A program made the translations under genes and the position numbers. 53,157 nt of DNA from CAZMRW01 sp964568805 (GTDB lineage: Bacteria; Pseudomonadota; Gammaproteobacteria; Methylococcales; Methylomonadaceae): positions 1 to 53,157 of the forward strand of contig CAZMRW010000020.1 in the NCBI GenBank assembly GCA_964568805.1. Reading direction: 5' to 3'. The notes below the pieces were generated by a model, which ran no database searches, had not been told where the DNA came from, and was given only the letters and a program-made list of their open reading frames with translations. Positions 18,623 to 28,140 of this stretch are shown piece by piece (the first letter of the stretch is position 1; each line of letters begins with the position of its first letter).

Positions 18623-19609
18623 TTATCTCTTAAGCAGGCACATGTCGATTTCAGCCGAAAGGAAGTCCAATTTCTCCTGCGTGTCCAGCATTTCGATCCG
18701 ACTGCTTTGCCCCGACTGAATTTGCATACAATCAAACAAGCCGTCGACAGCATTGAAAATAAACCAGCCTTGATCGGTGGCGATGACGGCCTTCACTCTT
18801 CGGATTTTATGTCGGGACAGAACATTGTATAAACGCGTATAGTCAAAACAACTGCCAACCGGATAAACAGAACCGGCACTGCGATAGTCTTCGTCAACGG
18901 GGGCAGATTCCGGTGTATCAGGATGTTTAGAACCGGCGACTATCTTCTGTATGGAATCAGCAGAACTATGTGCTTCGGGAAATAAAGCTGATCTTGCCGG
19001 GTTTCTTGGCAGATCCAGCCAATCGATACTCAAACGCCCCTGGCTGGTCTGCGCGGATACCTTTTTAACGGGATGGCTGTTTTTAACCCATTGATTAAAA
19101 ATCGAAATGTCTTCTGCGTCGGCCAAATCGATTTTATTGGCAACCAGTACATCGGATAGTGCGATTTGGTCCAGAAAATTGGCGTTGCCGGTATAACGGC
19201 TGTCTTTCAGTTTGCGAGGGTCTAGCAGGCAAATACTGGCCCGGACATCCAGCACCCGTTGAAAGTAACCGCCGGTTAAGGTGTCCAGCAGTTTTTTTGG
19301 ATGTCCCAAGCCGGTCGGCTCTATGATTAAGCGATGCGGCTTGATCTCGCTGATCATTCGGTTGACCGTCACCTGAAACGGTAAGTCCAGTGCGCAACAT
19401 AAGCAACCGCCCGGCAATTCCCTGACAGCGGCATTTTGAGAGGCATAGATGGCGCCATCGATGCCGATCTGGCCAAATTCATTAACCAGCACCGCCCAGT
19501 TCTCATTTGCCGGCTTTTGTTGCAGCAGGTTGAGAATGGCCGTCGTTTTACCGGCGCCGAGAAAACCCATGATCAGATTGGTCGGAATGGCTGATTTTTT
19601 CACAAGCAT
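18623..19609 (-). CDS. CobW/YjiA-family GTP-binding metallochaperone
   Basis: A 328-residue G3E-family GTPase. Walker A is GFLGAGKT at residues 15-22, the metal-binding CLCC motif lies at 69-72 (GGCLCCALDLPF), and the NKID guanine motif is further on. The C-terminal CobW_C domain is divergent and short. Relatives (ZigA/ZNG1, YeiR, YjiA) deliver zinc or other metals to client proteins. A metal exporter lies 3 kb upstream, but they are not in one operon. The specific metal and client are unknown. Confidence 0.87.
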   Translation of the reverse strand: MLVKKSAIPTNLIMGFLGAGKTTAILNLLQQKPANENWAVLVNEFGQIGIDGAIYASQNAAVRELPGGCLCCALDLPFQVTVNRMISEIKPHRLIIEPTGLGHPKKLLDTLTGGYFQRVLDVRASICLLDPRKLKDSRYTGNANFLDQIALSDVLVANKIDLADAEDISIFNQWVKNSHPVKKVSAQTSQGRLSIDWLDLPRNPARSALFPEAHSSADSIQKIVAGSKHPDTPESAPVDEDYRSAGSVYPVGSCFDYTRLYNVLSRHKIRRVKAVIATDQGWFIFNAVDGLFDCMQIQSGQSSRIEMLDTQEKLDFLSAEIDMCLLKR

Positions 19610-19698
19610 GGGACTGTCGATTTTTATCCGGGATTGGTCAATTGCACGCTGTACTTGACTGGTTCGGCATTGGGGCCGTTATTGAAGCAATTCGTTGT

Positions 19699-20046
19699 TT
19701 ACCCGAACGTCGAGCCGTTCCAGCCCCAAAATTCGGCCGGGCAGTTGCTGAACTCAATATAAACGCGGTTGGGCGGTATTGACAGTTGCTTTTCCAACAG
19801 CCGGCAAAGCGACGTGGACAGAGATTTGGCTTGCCTGCCGGATAGACCGATACTCTTGCATTCCAGGAACGCTAATGGTTCGGCGGTCCCCGCAAACAGC
19901 ATCGTTTTTTTGTCAGCCAGTTCTACCATGACGTAACCCTCGGGTTTACCGGTTTCGCTGGCAACAAGCTGGGATAACTGCGTTAACAGTTGCGGTTCTT
20001 TTTCATTGTTTATCGCGATGTTGGTGTTCAGTTTAAGGTAGGGCAT
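19699..20046 (-). CDS. MIF/phenylpyruvate tautomerase-like protein
   Basis: A 115-residue member of the tautomerase superfamily close in size and layout to macrophage migration inhibitory factor. Pro2, the catalytic base after Met removal, is present (MPYLKLNTN), as are the VMVELADKKTMLFAGT strand region and the C-terminal NRVYIEFSNCPAEFWGWNG block. Bacterial copies are uncommon and of unclear role. It ends 89 bases from the CobW-type gene, on the same strand. Confidence 0.85.
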   Translation of the reverse strand: MPYLKLNTNIAINNEKEPQLLTQLSQLVASETGKPEGYVMVELADKKTMLFAGTAEPLAFLECKSIGLSGRQAKSLSTSLCRLLEKQLSIPPNRVYIEFSNCPAEFWGWNGSTFG

Positions 20047-20282
20047 AGACTTTTCCTTACTTATTATCTGTTTCGGAAGTGTAGGGCAATTATAAACACC
20101 ATGCCATGCTTTTGTTAATGATAAAAAACTTCATGGCAGTGTTTTGGTAATCGGGTGTAATCGATATGCCGTGATTTAAATTAAGACAGATTGCATCAAC
20201 GGTCAGAGTCGACTAGGTCTGGGCGACAATCACTTTAGTCTGCAAGCATTATCAAACCGATCTGTGGGTTTATAGTCAACGA
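20047..20282. other. spacer before the IS remnant
   Basis: Contains the divergent upstream region of the MIF-like gene and, presumably, the left end of the IS982-family remnant. I could not match terminal inverted repeats to the right side. Confidence 0.3.
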
Positions 20283-21120
20283 ATGAGCAATTATGCTGAT
20301 TTGAGATTTTCCGACGAAGAGGTGATCACACTCTATCTGTTCGGTATCATCGATAAAAATCGAGAGCTTAAGAAAATCTACGATTACACGGATCGACATT
20401 TGCGCACCTGGTTTCCCAGGCTCCCCAGCTACGTTGCGTTTGTCCAAAGGGTCAACCTAGTCGCGGATGTATTTGCGCCGCTGGTAGAGCGTATTCAGCG
20501 CGAGCCCTGCGAGCGCCAACAAGGCGGCGTTTGGCTAACCGATTCATTTAGCGAAGCAAGGTCATCGCTTTAACGCCTGTGTTGCCAAGGAGTTGGCCGA
20601 TGCGGGTTATTGTTCAACCAAAAAATTATATTACTATGGCGTTCGTGTGCATGTCGTCGCACGACGGCACGCGGGAACTCTGCCTTGTCCCGAATATAGT
20701 GGCGCCACCGGCGCCAGTAGCCATGATGGCAAAATTTTCGATCATATTCGGCCATGTTTAACGAATAACGAGCTCTATGCGGATTTATGCCCCAGAGGGT
20801 ATAAAGCCTATCAACGCCCGATGCCCAAACGATCGAAGCCGTACAAGGACTCAGCGTGTTAACCCCCGTTAAAAAAGATAAAGGGCAGGTTATTTAGAAC
20901 CTTCGGATCAATGGTTGTCAACTGCCGTATCGCGTGTTCGCCAGCCGATAGAATCCTTATTCGGGCGGCTTGAAGAAAAAACCGGCATTGAGTGTGCTTC
21001 TAAAGTGCGTTCTTATAACGGACTTATGGTCCACGGCTTCGGCCGGATCGCCGCCGCTCTGTTCTTTTGGAATTTTCTACGTGTCAGCCCTTAATCCACA
21101 TTTTAATAAACATTTAGATT
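20230..21120 (+). mobile_element. degraded IS982-family insertion sequence
   Basis: Approximate extent of the element carrying the broken transposase. The ends are guessed, because no matching terminal inverted repeats or target duplication could be found by eye. Confidence 0.6.
20283..21095 (+). pseudogene. IS982-family transposase, frameshifted remnant
   Basis: Three consecutive reading-frame segments together give one transposase. Segment 1 from 20283 (YADLRFSDEEVITLYLFG) breaks near 20540-20570. Segment 2 (LAKQGHRFNACVAKELADAG, then CSTKKLYYYGVRVHVV) runs to about 20890. Segment 3 (DQWLSTAVSRVRQPIESLFG, then EEKTGIECASKVRSYNGL) ends at the TAA at 21093-21095. The order and motifs fit IS982-family transposases. 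At least two frameshifts make a functional product unlikely unless programmed shifts occurred. Confidence 0.85.
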
Positions 21121-21247
21121 TCCATATTTAATAGAGTCGAAGTATGCGCTGATTTTTAACAAATAAAATCAGTTGCTATAAATGCAGCTAGATAGCTTAG
21201 ATGCCCAAAACAATTTTTCGCAAAAATAGCGACTCCCTTTATTTTTT

Positions 21248-21901
21248 ATGATCGTCGTTTTTTCTTCAGATTTAGAGTCTATAGTTCATCCTCACATTAA
21301 ACGTTATTACTTACAGACCCTAATGAAATCACGCAAACCCGAAATGTTGCGCATCAGATATTCGATTGAAGCGCGCGCTTACGATATTGTCGGCTTGGCA
21401 GCCCATGATTTCTGGGTATTAAGAGATGAAAAGGGTAATGTCTTGGGCCAATTGCATGGATTGGCAACGAATACTGAAAACAGGATAAAACCGATGGGCA
21501 CTATTGGCGATAAGCTCAAATTTTATCACTTTGGTTCTCGCGCCATCTTATTTGGTTTAAATCCGGAATGCAATTTGAACTACATCAAGGCCGGTCAAAA
21601 TTCCAGGCAGGTTTTTTCCGGAACTACGGATGATGTATTAGGCCGATGGGATAATGCGGTAAAAGCCCTACCTTACCTGAATAGCCTTGAAGTACCTTAC
21701 ACCCCTTTTGCTGTTATTAGTTTAGCCCCTATCAACAGCAACACGGCCTATGCGCTGCTAGGCGCGATCATGGGCTTACCGCTGCATAAATTTTCGGCTT
21801 ATTGGCAGCCCGGATGGCGAAACACCCATAAAATTCTAACTGTTTCGCAGCTGGAATCGGTGAGCTATCCTCAAGGCCTGTCTGATATTTACGCTGCTTG
21901 A
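21248..21901 (+). CDS. uncharacterised protein
   Basis: A 217-codon open frame that I do not recognise. No signal peptide or membrane segment is seen. The body has a HDFWVLRDEKGNVLGQLHG segment suggestive of a beta-hairpin, and a conserved-looking NSNTAYALLGAIMGLPL stretch followed by YWQPGW. An Asn-x-Asn-(S/T) motif followed by a Gly-rich helix and a PGW element occurs in some putative hydrolase and effector domains, but this is a weak resemblance. The ATG at 21323 (MKSRKPEMLRIRYSIEARA) may be the true start; neither start has a clear ribosome-binding site. It sits right after an IS remnant, suggesting accessory DNA. Confidence 0.6.
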   Translation: MIVVFSSDLESIVHPHIKRYYLQTLMKSRKPEMLRIRYSIEARAYDIVGLAAHDFWVLRDEKGNVLGQLHGLATNTENRIKPMGTIGDKLKFYHFGSRAILFGLNPECNLNYIKAGQNSRQVFSGTTDDVLGRWDNAVKALPYLNSLEVPYTPFAVISLAPINSNTAYALLGAIMGLPLHKFSAYWQPGWRNTHKILTVSQLESVSYPQGLSDIYAA

Positions 21902-22008
21902 TAAGCCGTTAGCATCAATAAAGTGAAAGTGATCATTACACACAAACTTGCAGGCACTTCTAATTAATCCACATTGGGACAGCTCCTTCGGCTCGGTCAG
22001 GTAAATCC

Positions 22009-23309
22009 TCATTGTTTGGCAGTGCTGGCAGGCAGGCTGGATGCTGTTCCGCCAAAAGGTGCCAACCCGGCCTCTTTGCGGGATTCAAACCAATGGTTGT
22101 TCAAATCCTGGACGCCGTCGAGACCCATACCCTTCAATCCGATAAGGGTATTGTTTTTGACCGTAATCGGACCAAGTTTACGGCCCCGTATCAAAACACC
22201 TTTTCCGGGATTGTCGAAAATCACCCAATTGTTCTCCAATCGTAATGAGTGGTTGCCAGGCAGCACTCTGCGAGGTTCAAGCGCTAGGCCGATCACATCG
22301 CTGTTTTCAGACTGTGGGCCTTGCTGGATTACGTTGTGCAACAGCTCCACCTCGCCACCTGAGAATGCATCCAGCGCTCGGGAGTTATGTCCATTCAAGG
22401 CTGCGATGATACTGTCCTCAACGGTCAGTTTGCGCGCCCCCGCTTTTAGCGAATGCCCGGCTTTTTGGGTCGAAAGTATTCGACAGCGGCGGATCAACAC
22501 TTCATCGCCGCCACTTATATAGAGACCGTGAGATTGGCCGTTGTCGAAACCGTTGTTGATAAAAATGGAATCCTCAATCAGAAAATGTCCCTCGCTTGCG
22601 CCAAGCACCCCATCATGACTATCGTGGCAGTAGATGTCCCGGACAGTTAAGTCGCGGGTTCCTGGATCCAGCCTTATGCAAGCGCCATTACCATCGCTGA
22701 CAGAGACACCGGAAATTTCAAGGCCCCTCAATGACGATATTTCCGGCGGCTGTGACCAACGGCGCCTTGCCGTTGCAGACCCCGCCGGAAAGAGGGGCGC
22801 GGCGGCCATCCGTTCCCCGTTTGCCGACGATATGCAGTGTTTTTTTGATGACCGCGCAAGTAGCATTGATTTCCGGCGCTACGCTGATTTCCCCTCCGGG
22901 TGCCGCCGCATTCACCGCTTTTTGCAAGTTGTTGAAATCGCAGCCCTGACTGCAAACCGTCAATATATCCGCACTTTTCGGAGGTTCGGTTGGCACAGAT
23001 TTGACACGAGGCAATGGCTGCCGCGCCGCTTCTTCCCCGGCAGTCAGTTTTAGCGTATCTTCAATTCGCTGAAGTCTGCTATTCTGGCTTTCGAGGATTT
23101 GGCGAAGCTCCTCGTGTAATGCACGGATTTCCGCCTTTAAATCTTCGATGTTATGCTGTTCGCCGGACTGGTAATACCCTAGGTCTCGACGCACACGCTC
23201 TATTTGCGGGTCGACATTATTCTTCTCGACAACGGCGGCATTTGCACTGAAAATCAGCATGGCTGGCAGCCATGGCAGCAGCCAAAATGATTTGTTGTTT
23301 GCCTGTCAT
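22009..23309 (-). pseudogene. secreted right-handed beta-helix protein, frameshifted
   Basis: Two overlapping minus-strand frames belong to one protein of about 420-430 residues. The upstream part (from 23260) has an Ala-rich signal end, an alpha-helical coiled coil (EIRALHEELRQILESQNSRL) and the start of a beta-helix (VCSQGCDFNNLQKAVNAAAP). It stops at 22718 just after NIVIEG. The downstream part (to 22009) continues LEISGVSVSDGNG, then repeated parallel beta-helix rungs (VRDIYCHDSHDGVLGASEGH, LIEDSIFINNGFDNGQSHGL). The break coincides with a run of four C at 22724-22727; three would restore the frame. A second shift near 23290 may separate the ATG at 23309 (MTGKQQ) from the hydrophobic signal core. 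Probably a surface or exported polysaccharide-acting or adhesive protein before decay. Confidence 0.75.
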
Positions 23310-23695
23310 GGCGATTTCGATTGAGAAAAGCCTTTTTATGATCTCGTCCATTTTGGTCGTATTTTGCGATTCGTTTGAAACGCCGTCAAGTTATGGCTAA
23401 CCTGAAAAGCAGATGGATGAGGGTTGACGTTACCATTCGAGGCGCCCAGTCCGCGTAAGCCATGTTTGGATTAAGGTAACGGACGGTACTTAGCGAGTAA
23501 GTTGATCGGCTATATTGGATCGAGACCTATCTTTTCGAATAACATCTGCATTCAATACCCGTCAAGCAATAAACATCAGAAGTTTTTTGGAGAGCCATTT
23601 TATGCGTTGGCAGGTTCAATCCGTATAGGTTGAAAGTGGCCATAGTGGTCCGTCAGACGCAAATGTTTTTGCAGATTAAGTGATGAATATCTCAA

Positions 23696-23720
23696 AATAA
23701 CCGCAATCATTGCGGTTATT
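23696..23720. repeat. perfect 12-bp inverted repeat
   Basis: AATAACCGCAAT, one base, then its exact complement. No T-run follows on either strand, so a palindromic protein-binding site or a hairpin is as likely as a terminator. Confidence 0.5.
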
Positions 23721-23888
23721 GTCGGCAATTTTTAGGCATTAATTCATTTATTTATTGATGGAAAATGATCTCTCAACTTGTCGTTTTTGCACAAATAAAT
23801 TGCCAATGCAGTCAGAATTTATCTCGTCGGTTAACAATGTTTGATTTTAATAAGACAAATTTTCCCGGTATCTAAAATTAATGCCGAA

Positions 23889-23940
23889 TGGCTTGTTGTA
23901 GATTCGCAACGAACTGGCTTGTTGTGGTCTTGCAACGGGT
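23889..23940. repeat. two 26-bp direct repeats
   Basis: Two adjacent units both start TGGCTTGTTGT and include GCAACG. Within each unit GTTG and CAAC arms could pair, giving two small hairpins in tandem. Confidence 0.5.
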
Positions 23941-24072
23941 AACGGAGATGTGGGACAAGATACTCTTACACAGCAATCCCCCTTTTCTTAAGTTAACATT
24001 AAATCGCTTGTTTTGCTGATTTTTAGGGAGGATCATTAATTCACGGATTAAACAGATTTTAGGTGATTCATC

Positions 24073-24210
24073 ATGAAAATTATCAAGATTGTGCTTTTAC
24101 TGGCTTCATTTTTCGCGATAACAGGCGCCGCTTTTTTTCAGCTATTTGTCTTACTGGCAAACAAATTATTTGCACAGCATGATAGCGATAGCCATACTCT
24201 CAAGATATAA
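24073..24210 (+). CDS. putative small single-pass membrane protein
   Basis: A 45-codon frame beginning MKIIKIVLLLASFFAITGAA, a basic start followed by a long hydrophobic helix of about 30 residues and a polar His/Asp/Ser tail. An AGGTG sequence lies 12 bases before the ATG. It could be a real small inner-membrane or secreted peptide; no homologue comes to mind. Confidence 0.4.
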   Translation: MKIIKIVLLLASFFAITGAAFFQLFVLLANKLFAQHDSDSHTLKI

Positions 24211-24505
24211 GCAAATTTCCTCTATCCGGCTTTAAATCGAATTGATCATGACGCCGAACCTTGCCCAGATGATTTTTCATTGCGATTAAGATGGCGATGG
24301 TGAAGGGTTGGCGGCTCGCTTTTAGGCTTTAATCGTTAAAACGAAAGCCGCACTATTAAAGCATTTACTCTGATGCCCATTTATTAGGGAAATCAGACGT
24401 TAAAATCGCATCTGCACTTATCATCAAACAAACGCCTCGGCATTTTTATTGTTCATGATGTGGCTTAATTGAAGCAAACGGATGGAAAAGGCGATGCGGT
24501 TATTA

Positions 24506-25306
24506 TTATCGATCGATAAACTGCATGGCTTCTTGCCACCACGTATTCCAGGCAGTCATCGGAAGGGTGTTATGGCCGGCTTGCTCAAAACGCCAGAGAC
24601 GCTTCTTTTCGGGTAATGCATCGTATAGCGCCATTGTCGACCGATTAGGGATCACTTCATCTTGTCCGGCCATAATCACGGCGATATTCCCTGTAAAACC
24701 CTGCAAATTTTGGATGTTTTCGAATCGGTCCTTAAGCAGCCATTTCGCGAACAAAAACCAGTAATGATGCTGGGCCACATTCACCATGGCATCAAATGGA
24801 GTGATTAACAGAAGTCCCTTGACAGGAGCCCGACCCGATGCAACGATGGCTGAAACCACGCCGCTGCCCAGGGATTCGCCGCAAAGAAACAGGGGCTCGT
24901 TAAACTCCTGACTGGCTATTTTGGCGGTTTCGATACCATCCTCGATCAAACTTGTTTCGGAAGGCGTCCCGGATCTGGCGCCATAGCCCGGATATTCCGC
25001 GATGATCACCCGGTAACCCAGGCGTTGCAGGGCATTGATGAAATAAATGCGGTGAACAGCCGAGCCTGCGTTGCCATGAAACACAAGGACAGTACCCTTT
25101 GCGTTGGTTAAAGGCGGCCGGCTTACCAAGCCGCGATAGTCGTCGGCGGAAGGCCAGGGCATTAAATTTAATTCCGCAAGCAATGAGATTTGTTGCTCGG
25201 TGTCATACCGATAAGGGAAATAGATCATTTTGCGTTGCAGCAAAAATACCGCGAGCAGTAACACTAAATAAATCACAAATAAGGTCATAATGCGGCCAAT
25301 CTGCAT
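24506..25306 (-). CDS. BEM46/YfhR-like alpha/beta hydrolase
   Basis: A 266-residue serine hydrolase anchored by an N-terminal membrane helix (FVIYLVLLLAVFLLQRKMIY). Seen are TVLVFHGNAGSAVHR (oxyanion loop), the nucleophile elbow CGESLGSGV (Ser near residue 145), an Asp in AGQDEVIPN and the catalytic His in FEQAGHNTLP. The layout matches the ABHD13/BEM46 family of membrane-anchored hydrolases facing the periplasm or cytosol. Its natural substrate is not known. Confidence 0.88.
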   Translation of the reverse strand: MQIGRIMTLFVIYLVLLLAVFLLQRKMIYFPYRYDTEQQISLLAELNLMPWPSADDYRGLVSRPPLTNAKGTVLVFHGNAGSAVHRIYFINALQRLGYRVIIAEYPGYGARSGTPSETSLIEDGIETAKIASQEFNEPLFLCGESLGSGVVSAIVASGRAPVKGLLLITPFDAMVNVAQHHYWFLFAKWLLKDRFENIQNLQGFTGNIAVIMAGQDEVIPNRSTMALYDALPEKKRLWRFEQAGHNTLPMTAWNTWWQEAMQFIDR

Positions 25307-25354
25307 CGAACAATCCGGATTGAAAATATCGAAAAATTTGCCTGAAATTAGGGT

Positions 25355-26218
25355 TTATAATTTATTCACTTTTTTCAACCGGTACATCGCTGAGATGTCT
25401 TCCTCGCCATAACCTTCGGCCATCAATCGTTCGTAATCATGAACCGCCATATCGGTTAACGGGGTATCGAAACCTATCTCGTCCGCCATCGCCTGGCAGA
25501 TTTTTAGATCCTTGTGATGGAGCGCCAGTTTAAATCCCGTCTTGTAGATGCCCTGGGTCATGGTCAGTCCGCGACGTTCAAGAAACCAGTTGCCGGCTGC
25601 GCCGCCTGAGATAACATCAATAACTTTATTCATGGGCAAACCTTGAGCTTCGGCAAACGCCAGGGCTTCGGTCACGGCTTCATTGATGCCGGCGCACATG
25701 ATCTGATTGGCGGCTTTAGTGGCCTGTCCGGCTCCTGTTGCGCCCATATGCAGGATACGCGAAGTCATGGTATCCAAAACGGGGCGAGCCTTCGCCAGAG
25801 CTTCGGTGTTGCCGCCGACCATCATCGCCAGCGTGCCGTTTTTTGCACCTTCGACACCGCCCGAGACCGGCGCATCAAGAAAATGCGCCTGCTTTGCCGT
25901 TAGAATGTCCGCGGCTTTTTTGGCTGTGTTGCTGCTGATCGTGGACATGTCGACCACGACGGCGCCGGGATTGATAGTGTCAGCCAGGGCTTCAATGACT
26001 GATAGGACATCGCTATCGGCCGATACGCACAGGAGCACAATATCGACGTCTGCCGCCAGTGCGGCCGGATCGCCGTAAACTTTAACGTTCAGATCCCGGG
26101 CCAGAATTCTTGCCTTGCTGGCCGTGCGGTTATAAACACCGGTCAAATAGCCTGCTTTGGCAATATTTCTGGCCATGCCGGAGCCCATTCCGCCGAGTCC
26201 GATCATGCCTGCTTTCAT
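25355..26218 (-). CDS. beta-hydroxyacid dehydrogenase (GarR/3-hydroxyisobutyrate dehydrogenase family)
   Basis: A 287-residue NAD(P)-dependent reductase, likely of tartronate semialdehyde, succinic semialdehyde or glyoxylate type. MIGLGGMGSGMARNIAKAG is the dinucleotide motif, DAPVSGGVEGAKNGTL the substrate-binding signature, and the catalytic Lys is in GATGAGQATKAANQI. The ATG at 26218 overlaps the speA stop as ATGA, so translation is coupled; the frame extends 23 codons further upstream inside speA, but homology begins at MKAGMIG. The substrate cannot be fixed from sequence. Confidence 0.87.
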   Translation of the reverse strand: MKAGMIGLGGMGSGMARNIAKAGYLTGVYNRTASKARILARDLNVKVYGDPAALAADVDIVLLCVSADSDVLSVIEALADTINPGAVVVDMSTISSNTAKKAADILTAKQAHFLDAPVSGGVEGAKNGTLAMMVGGNTEALAKARPVLDTMTSRILHMGATGAGQATKAANQIMCAGINEAVTEALAFAEAQGLPMNKVIDVISGGAAGNWFLERRGLTMTQGIYKTGFKLALHHKDLKICQAMADEIGFDTPLTDMAVHDYERLMAEGYGEEDISAMYRLKKVNKL

Positions 26219-28068
26219 GTTTTCTCCAGATAAGTGTAGGAGGTTAATCCGGCAATCAGTTCTTGTTCGTACTCCTGCCGTTGCCAATCGCTCAGGTTGC
26301 TATTAGCCAGCTTTTCCCGGTAGGCGGCTTTCAACCCTTCGCCGCTGATGTGCACATAATCGAGCAAATCCGACACATGCTCGCCCTCTTGCAGATCATA
26401 AAAATGGTAACCGTTGTCATCCAGCTCAATATTGATCGAATGTGTGTCGCCGAAAAGGTTGTGCATATCGCCTAAAATTTCCTGATAGGCGCCCAGCATG
26501 AAAAAACCGATCAGATACGGTTGTCGAGGGTTCATTTCATGTACCGGCAGGGTATTTTCAATGTTATGTCCATCAATATATTGATCGATGCGCCCGTCGG
26601 AATCGCAGGTCAAGTCCTGGAGCACGGCGCGCCGGACAGGTTGTTCATCAAGGCGGTGTATCGGCATAATCGGAAAGATTTGATCAATACCCCAGATATC
26701 CGGCATGGACTGAAACAGCGAAAAATTGCAAAAGACCTTGTCAGCCAGTTTTTCGTTCAACTCCTGCAAGATAGTGGCCTCGCTCTGATTATTGGGATTA
26801 AGCTTCAATTTAATCTGCTGGCAGAGCAGGGCATAGCTGTTCTCGGCTTCGGCCAGACCATTGATGCCTAATTTATCCTGGGTAAAACGGGCACGCGCTT
26901 CCGAAAGGGCAAATTGAGCATCATGGTAGATTTCTACCAGATTTTGGTTGTCCTGAAAAGCGGTAATGTTTGAATCATCGCTATAAACCGATTCTATATC
27001 GGTGACATTGGTGATCAGCACGGCGTGATGGGCCGTGATCGCCCGGCCGGATTCGGTAATGATGTCGGGCGCCGGCACCTGTTTTTCGGCGCATAGCTCG
27101 GCGAAGTTGCGGACAATATTCTGGGCGTATTCATCCAGGCTGTAATTCATCGATGATTCGCGTCGGGAGCGACTGCCGTCATAATCCACGCCCAGCCCGC
27201 CGCCGGCATCGACAATCTTGATCGGCGCACCCAATCGATGCAACTCGACATAAAACTGCCCGGCTTCTTTCAATGCAATTTTGATGTCATGTATATTGGC
27301 GATTTGAGAACCCATATGAAAATGCATCAGTTTCAGGGTATCGAGCAAATTCGCCTGCTTCAGGCGCTTGACCAGTTGCAGCACTTCATGGGCATGGAGT
27401 CCGAATTTTGACTTTTCGCCGCCGCTGTTTTGCCATTTTCCGGCGCTGATGCTCGACAGGCGAACCCGTAAACCTAATTGCGGTTTAATATTGAGGCGCT
27501 CCGATTCTTCGATAATAAGTTCAAGCTCCAGCGGTTTTTCAATGACCAGGTAGAGATCCAGACCCATTTTCAGGCCGATCAGCGCCAGCCGGATATAGGC
27601 GCGATCCTTGTAGCCGTTACAGACCACGACGCAGCGGTTGGATAAGGCCATGATGGCCAATAACTCCGGCTTGCTGCCGGCTTCCAGGCCGATATGGTCG
27701 GCCTTCAGAATGCCTTCGACGACCTGGCGCTGCTGATTGACCTTGATCGGGTACACCGGCGTGTATTTGCCTGGGTAGCCATATTTCGCACAGGCATGGT
27801 CGAAGGCATTGTTCAGTCGATTGACGCGATCTTTCAAGATGTCGGTAAATCTTACCAAAACCGGCAGGGACAGATTTTTGTCATGCAATGATTGCGCGAT
27901 CTCGTACAGATCCAGCTCAACATCTTTATCCGATCTGGGCTTGACGCTGACATGCCCATTCGAGTTGATGGAATAATAGCTGTCGCCCCAAAAATCGATG
28001 GCATAAATGTCTGCCGATTGCTGTATCGTCCAGTTATTGGTGTCGCTTGAGTTCAAATTGATCTCCAA
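26215..28068 (-). CDS. speA: biosynthetic arginine decarboxylase
   Basis: A 617-residue PLP enzyme converting arginine to agmatine, the first step of the agmatine route to putrescine. The N-terminal IDFWGDSYYSINSNGHVSV segment, PLP lysine in PVYPIKVNQQRQVVE (near residue 106) and DAGGGLGVDYDGS are all typical of SpeA. No ATG fits; the family N-terminus requires the TTG at 28068. speE is transcribed divergently from a 72-base spacer, linking agmatine/putrescine and spermidine synthesis. Confidence 0.95.
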   Translation of the reverse strand: MEINLNSSDTNNWTIQQSADIYAIDFWGDSYYSINSNGHVSVKPRSDKDVELDLYEIAQSLHDKNLSLPVLVRFTDILKDRVNRLNNAFDHACAKYGYPGKYTPVYPIKVNQQRQVVEGILKADHIGLEAGSKPELLAIMALSNRCVVVCNGYKDRAYIRLALIGLKMGLDLYLVIEKPLELELIIEESERLNIKPQLGLRVRLSSISAGKWQNSGGEKSKFGLHAHEVLQLVKRLKQANLLDTLKLMHFHMGSQIANIHDIKIALKEAGQFYVELHRLGAPIKIVDAGGGLGVDYDGSRSRRESSMNYSLDEYAQNIVRNFAELCAEKQVPAPDIITESGRAITAHHAVLITNVTDIESVYSDDSNITAFQDNQNLVEIYHDAQFALSEARARFTQDKLGINGLAEAENSYALLCQQIKLKLNPNNQSEATILQELNEKLADKVFCNFSLFQSMPDIWGIDQIFPIMPIHRLDEQPVRRAVLQDLTCDSDGRIDQYIDGHNIENTLPVHEMNPRQPYLIGFFMLGAYQEILGDMHNLFGDTHSINIELDDNGYHFYDLQEGEHVSDLLDYVHISGEGLKAAYREKLANSNLSDWQRQEYEQELIAGLTSYTYLEKT

Positions 28069-28093
28069 TGTGTCGTGAATAGCCGAATTCTAA

Positions 28094-28099
28094 TATAAT
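28094..28099 (+). promoter_or_regulatory. candidate -10 box for speE
   Basis: A perfect TATAAT lies 41 bases before the speE ATG in the short spacer from speA. A poor -35 match (TGTCGT at 28071) sits 17 bases upstream. Confidence 0.4.
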
Positions 28100-28140
28100 G
28101 GAGGCATTTTTCATGCTTTTTATTTTTTCAGGATCAGTAG

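Larger units (their letters stand above)
23310..24072. other. 763-bp non-coding stretch with repeats
   Basis: No convincing coding frame. It holds a perfect 12-bp inverted repeat (23696-23720) and two 26-bp direct repeats (23889-23940). It may include remains of former genes next to the broken beta-helix gene. Confidence 0.5.
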
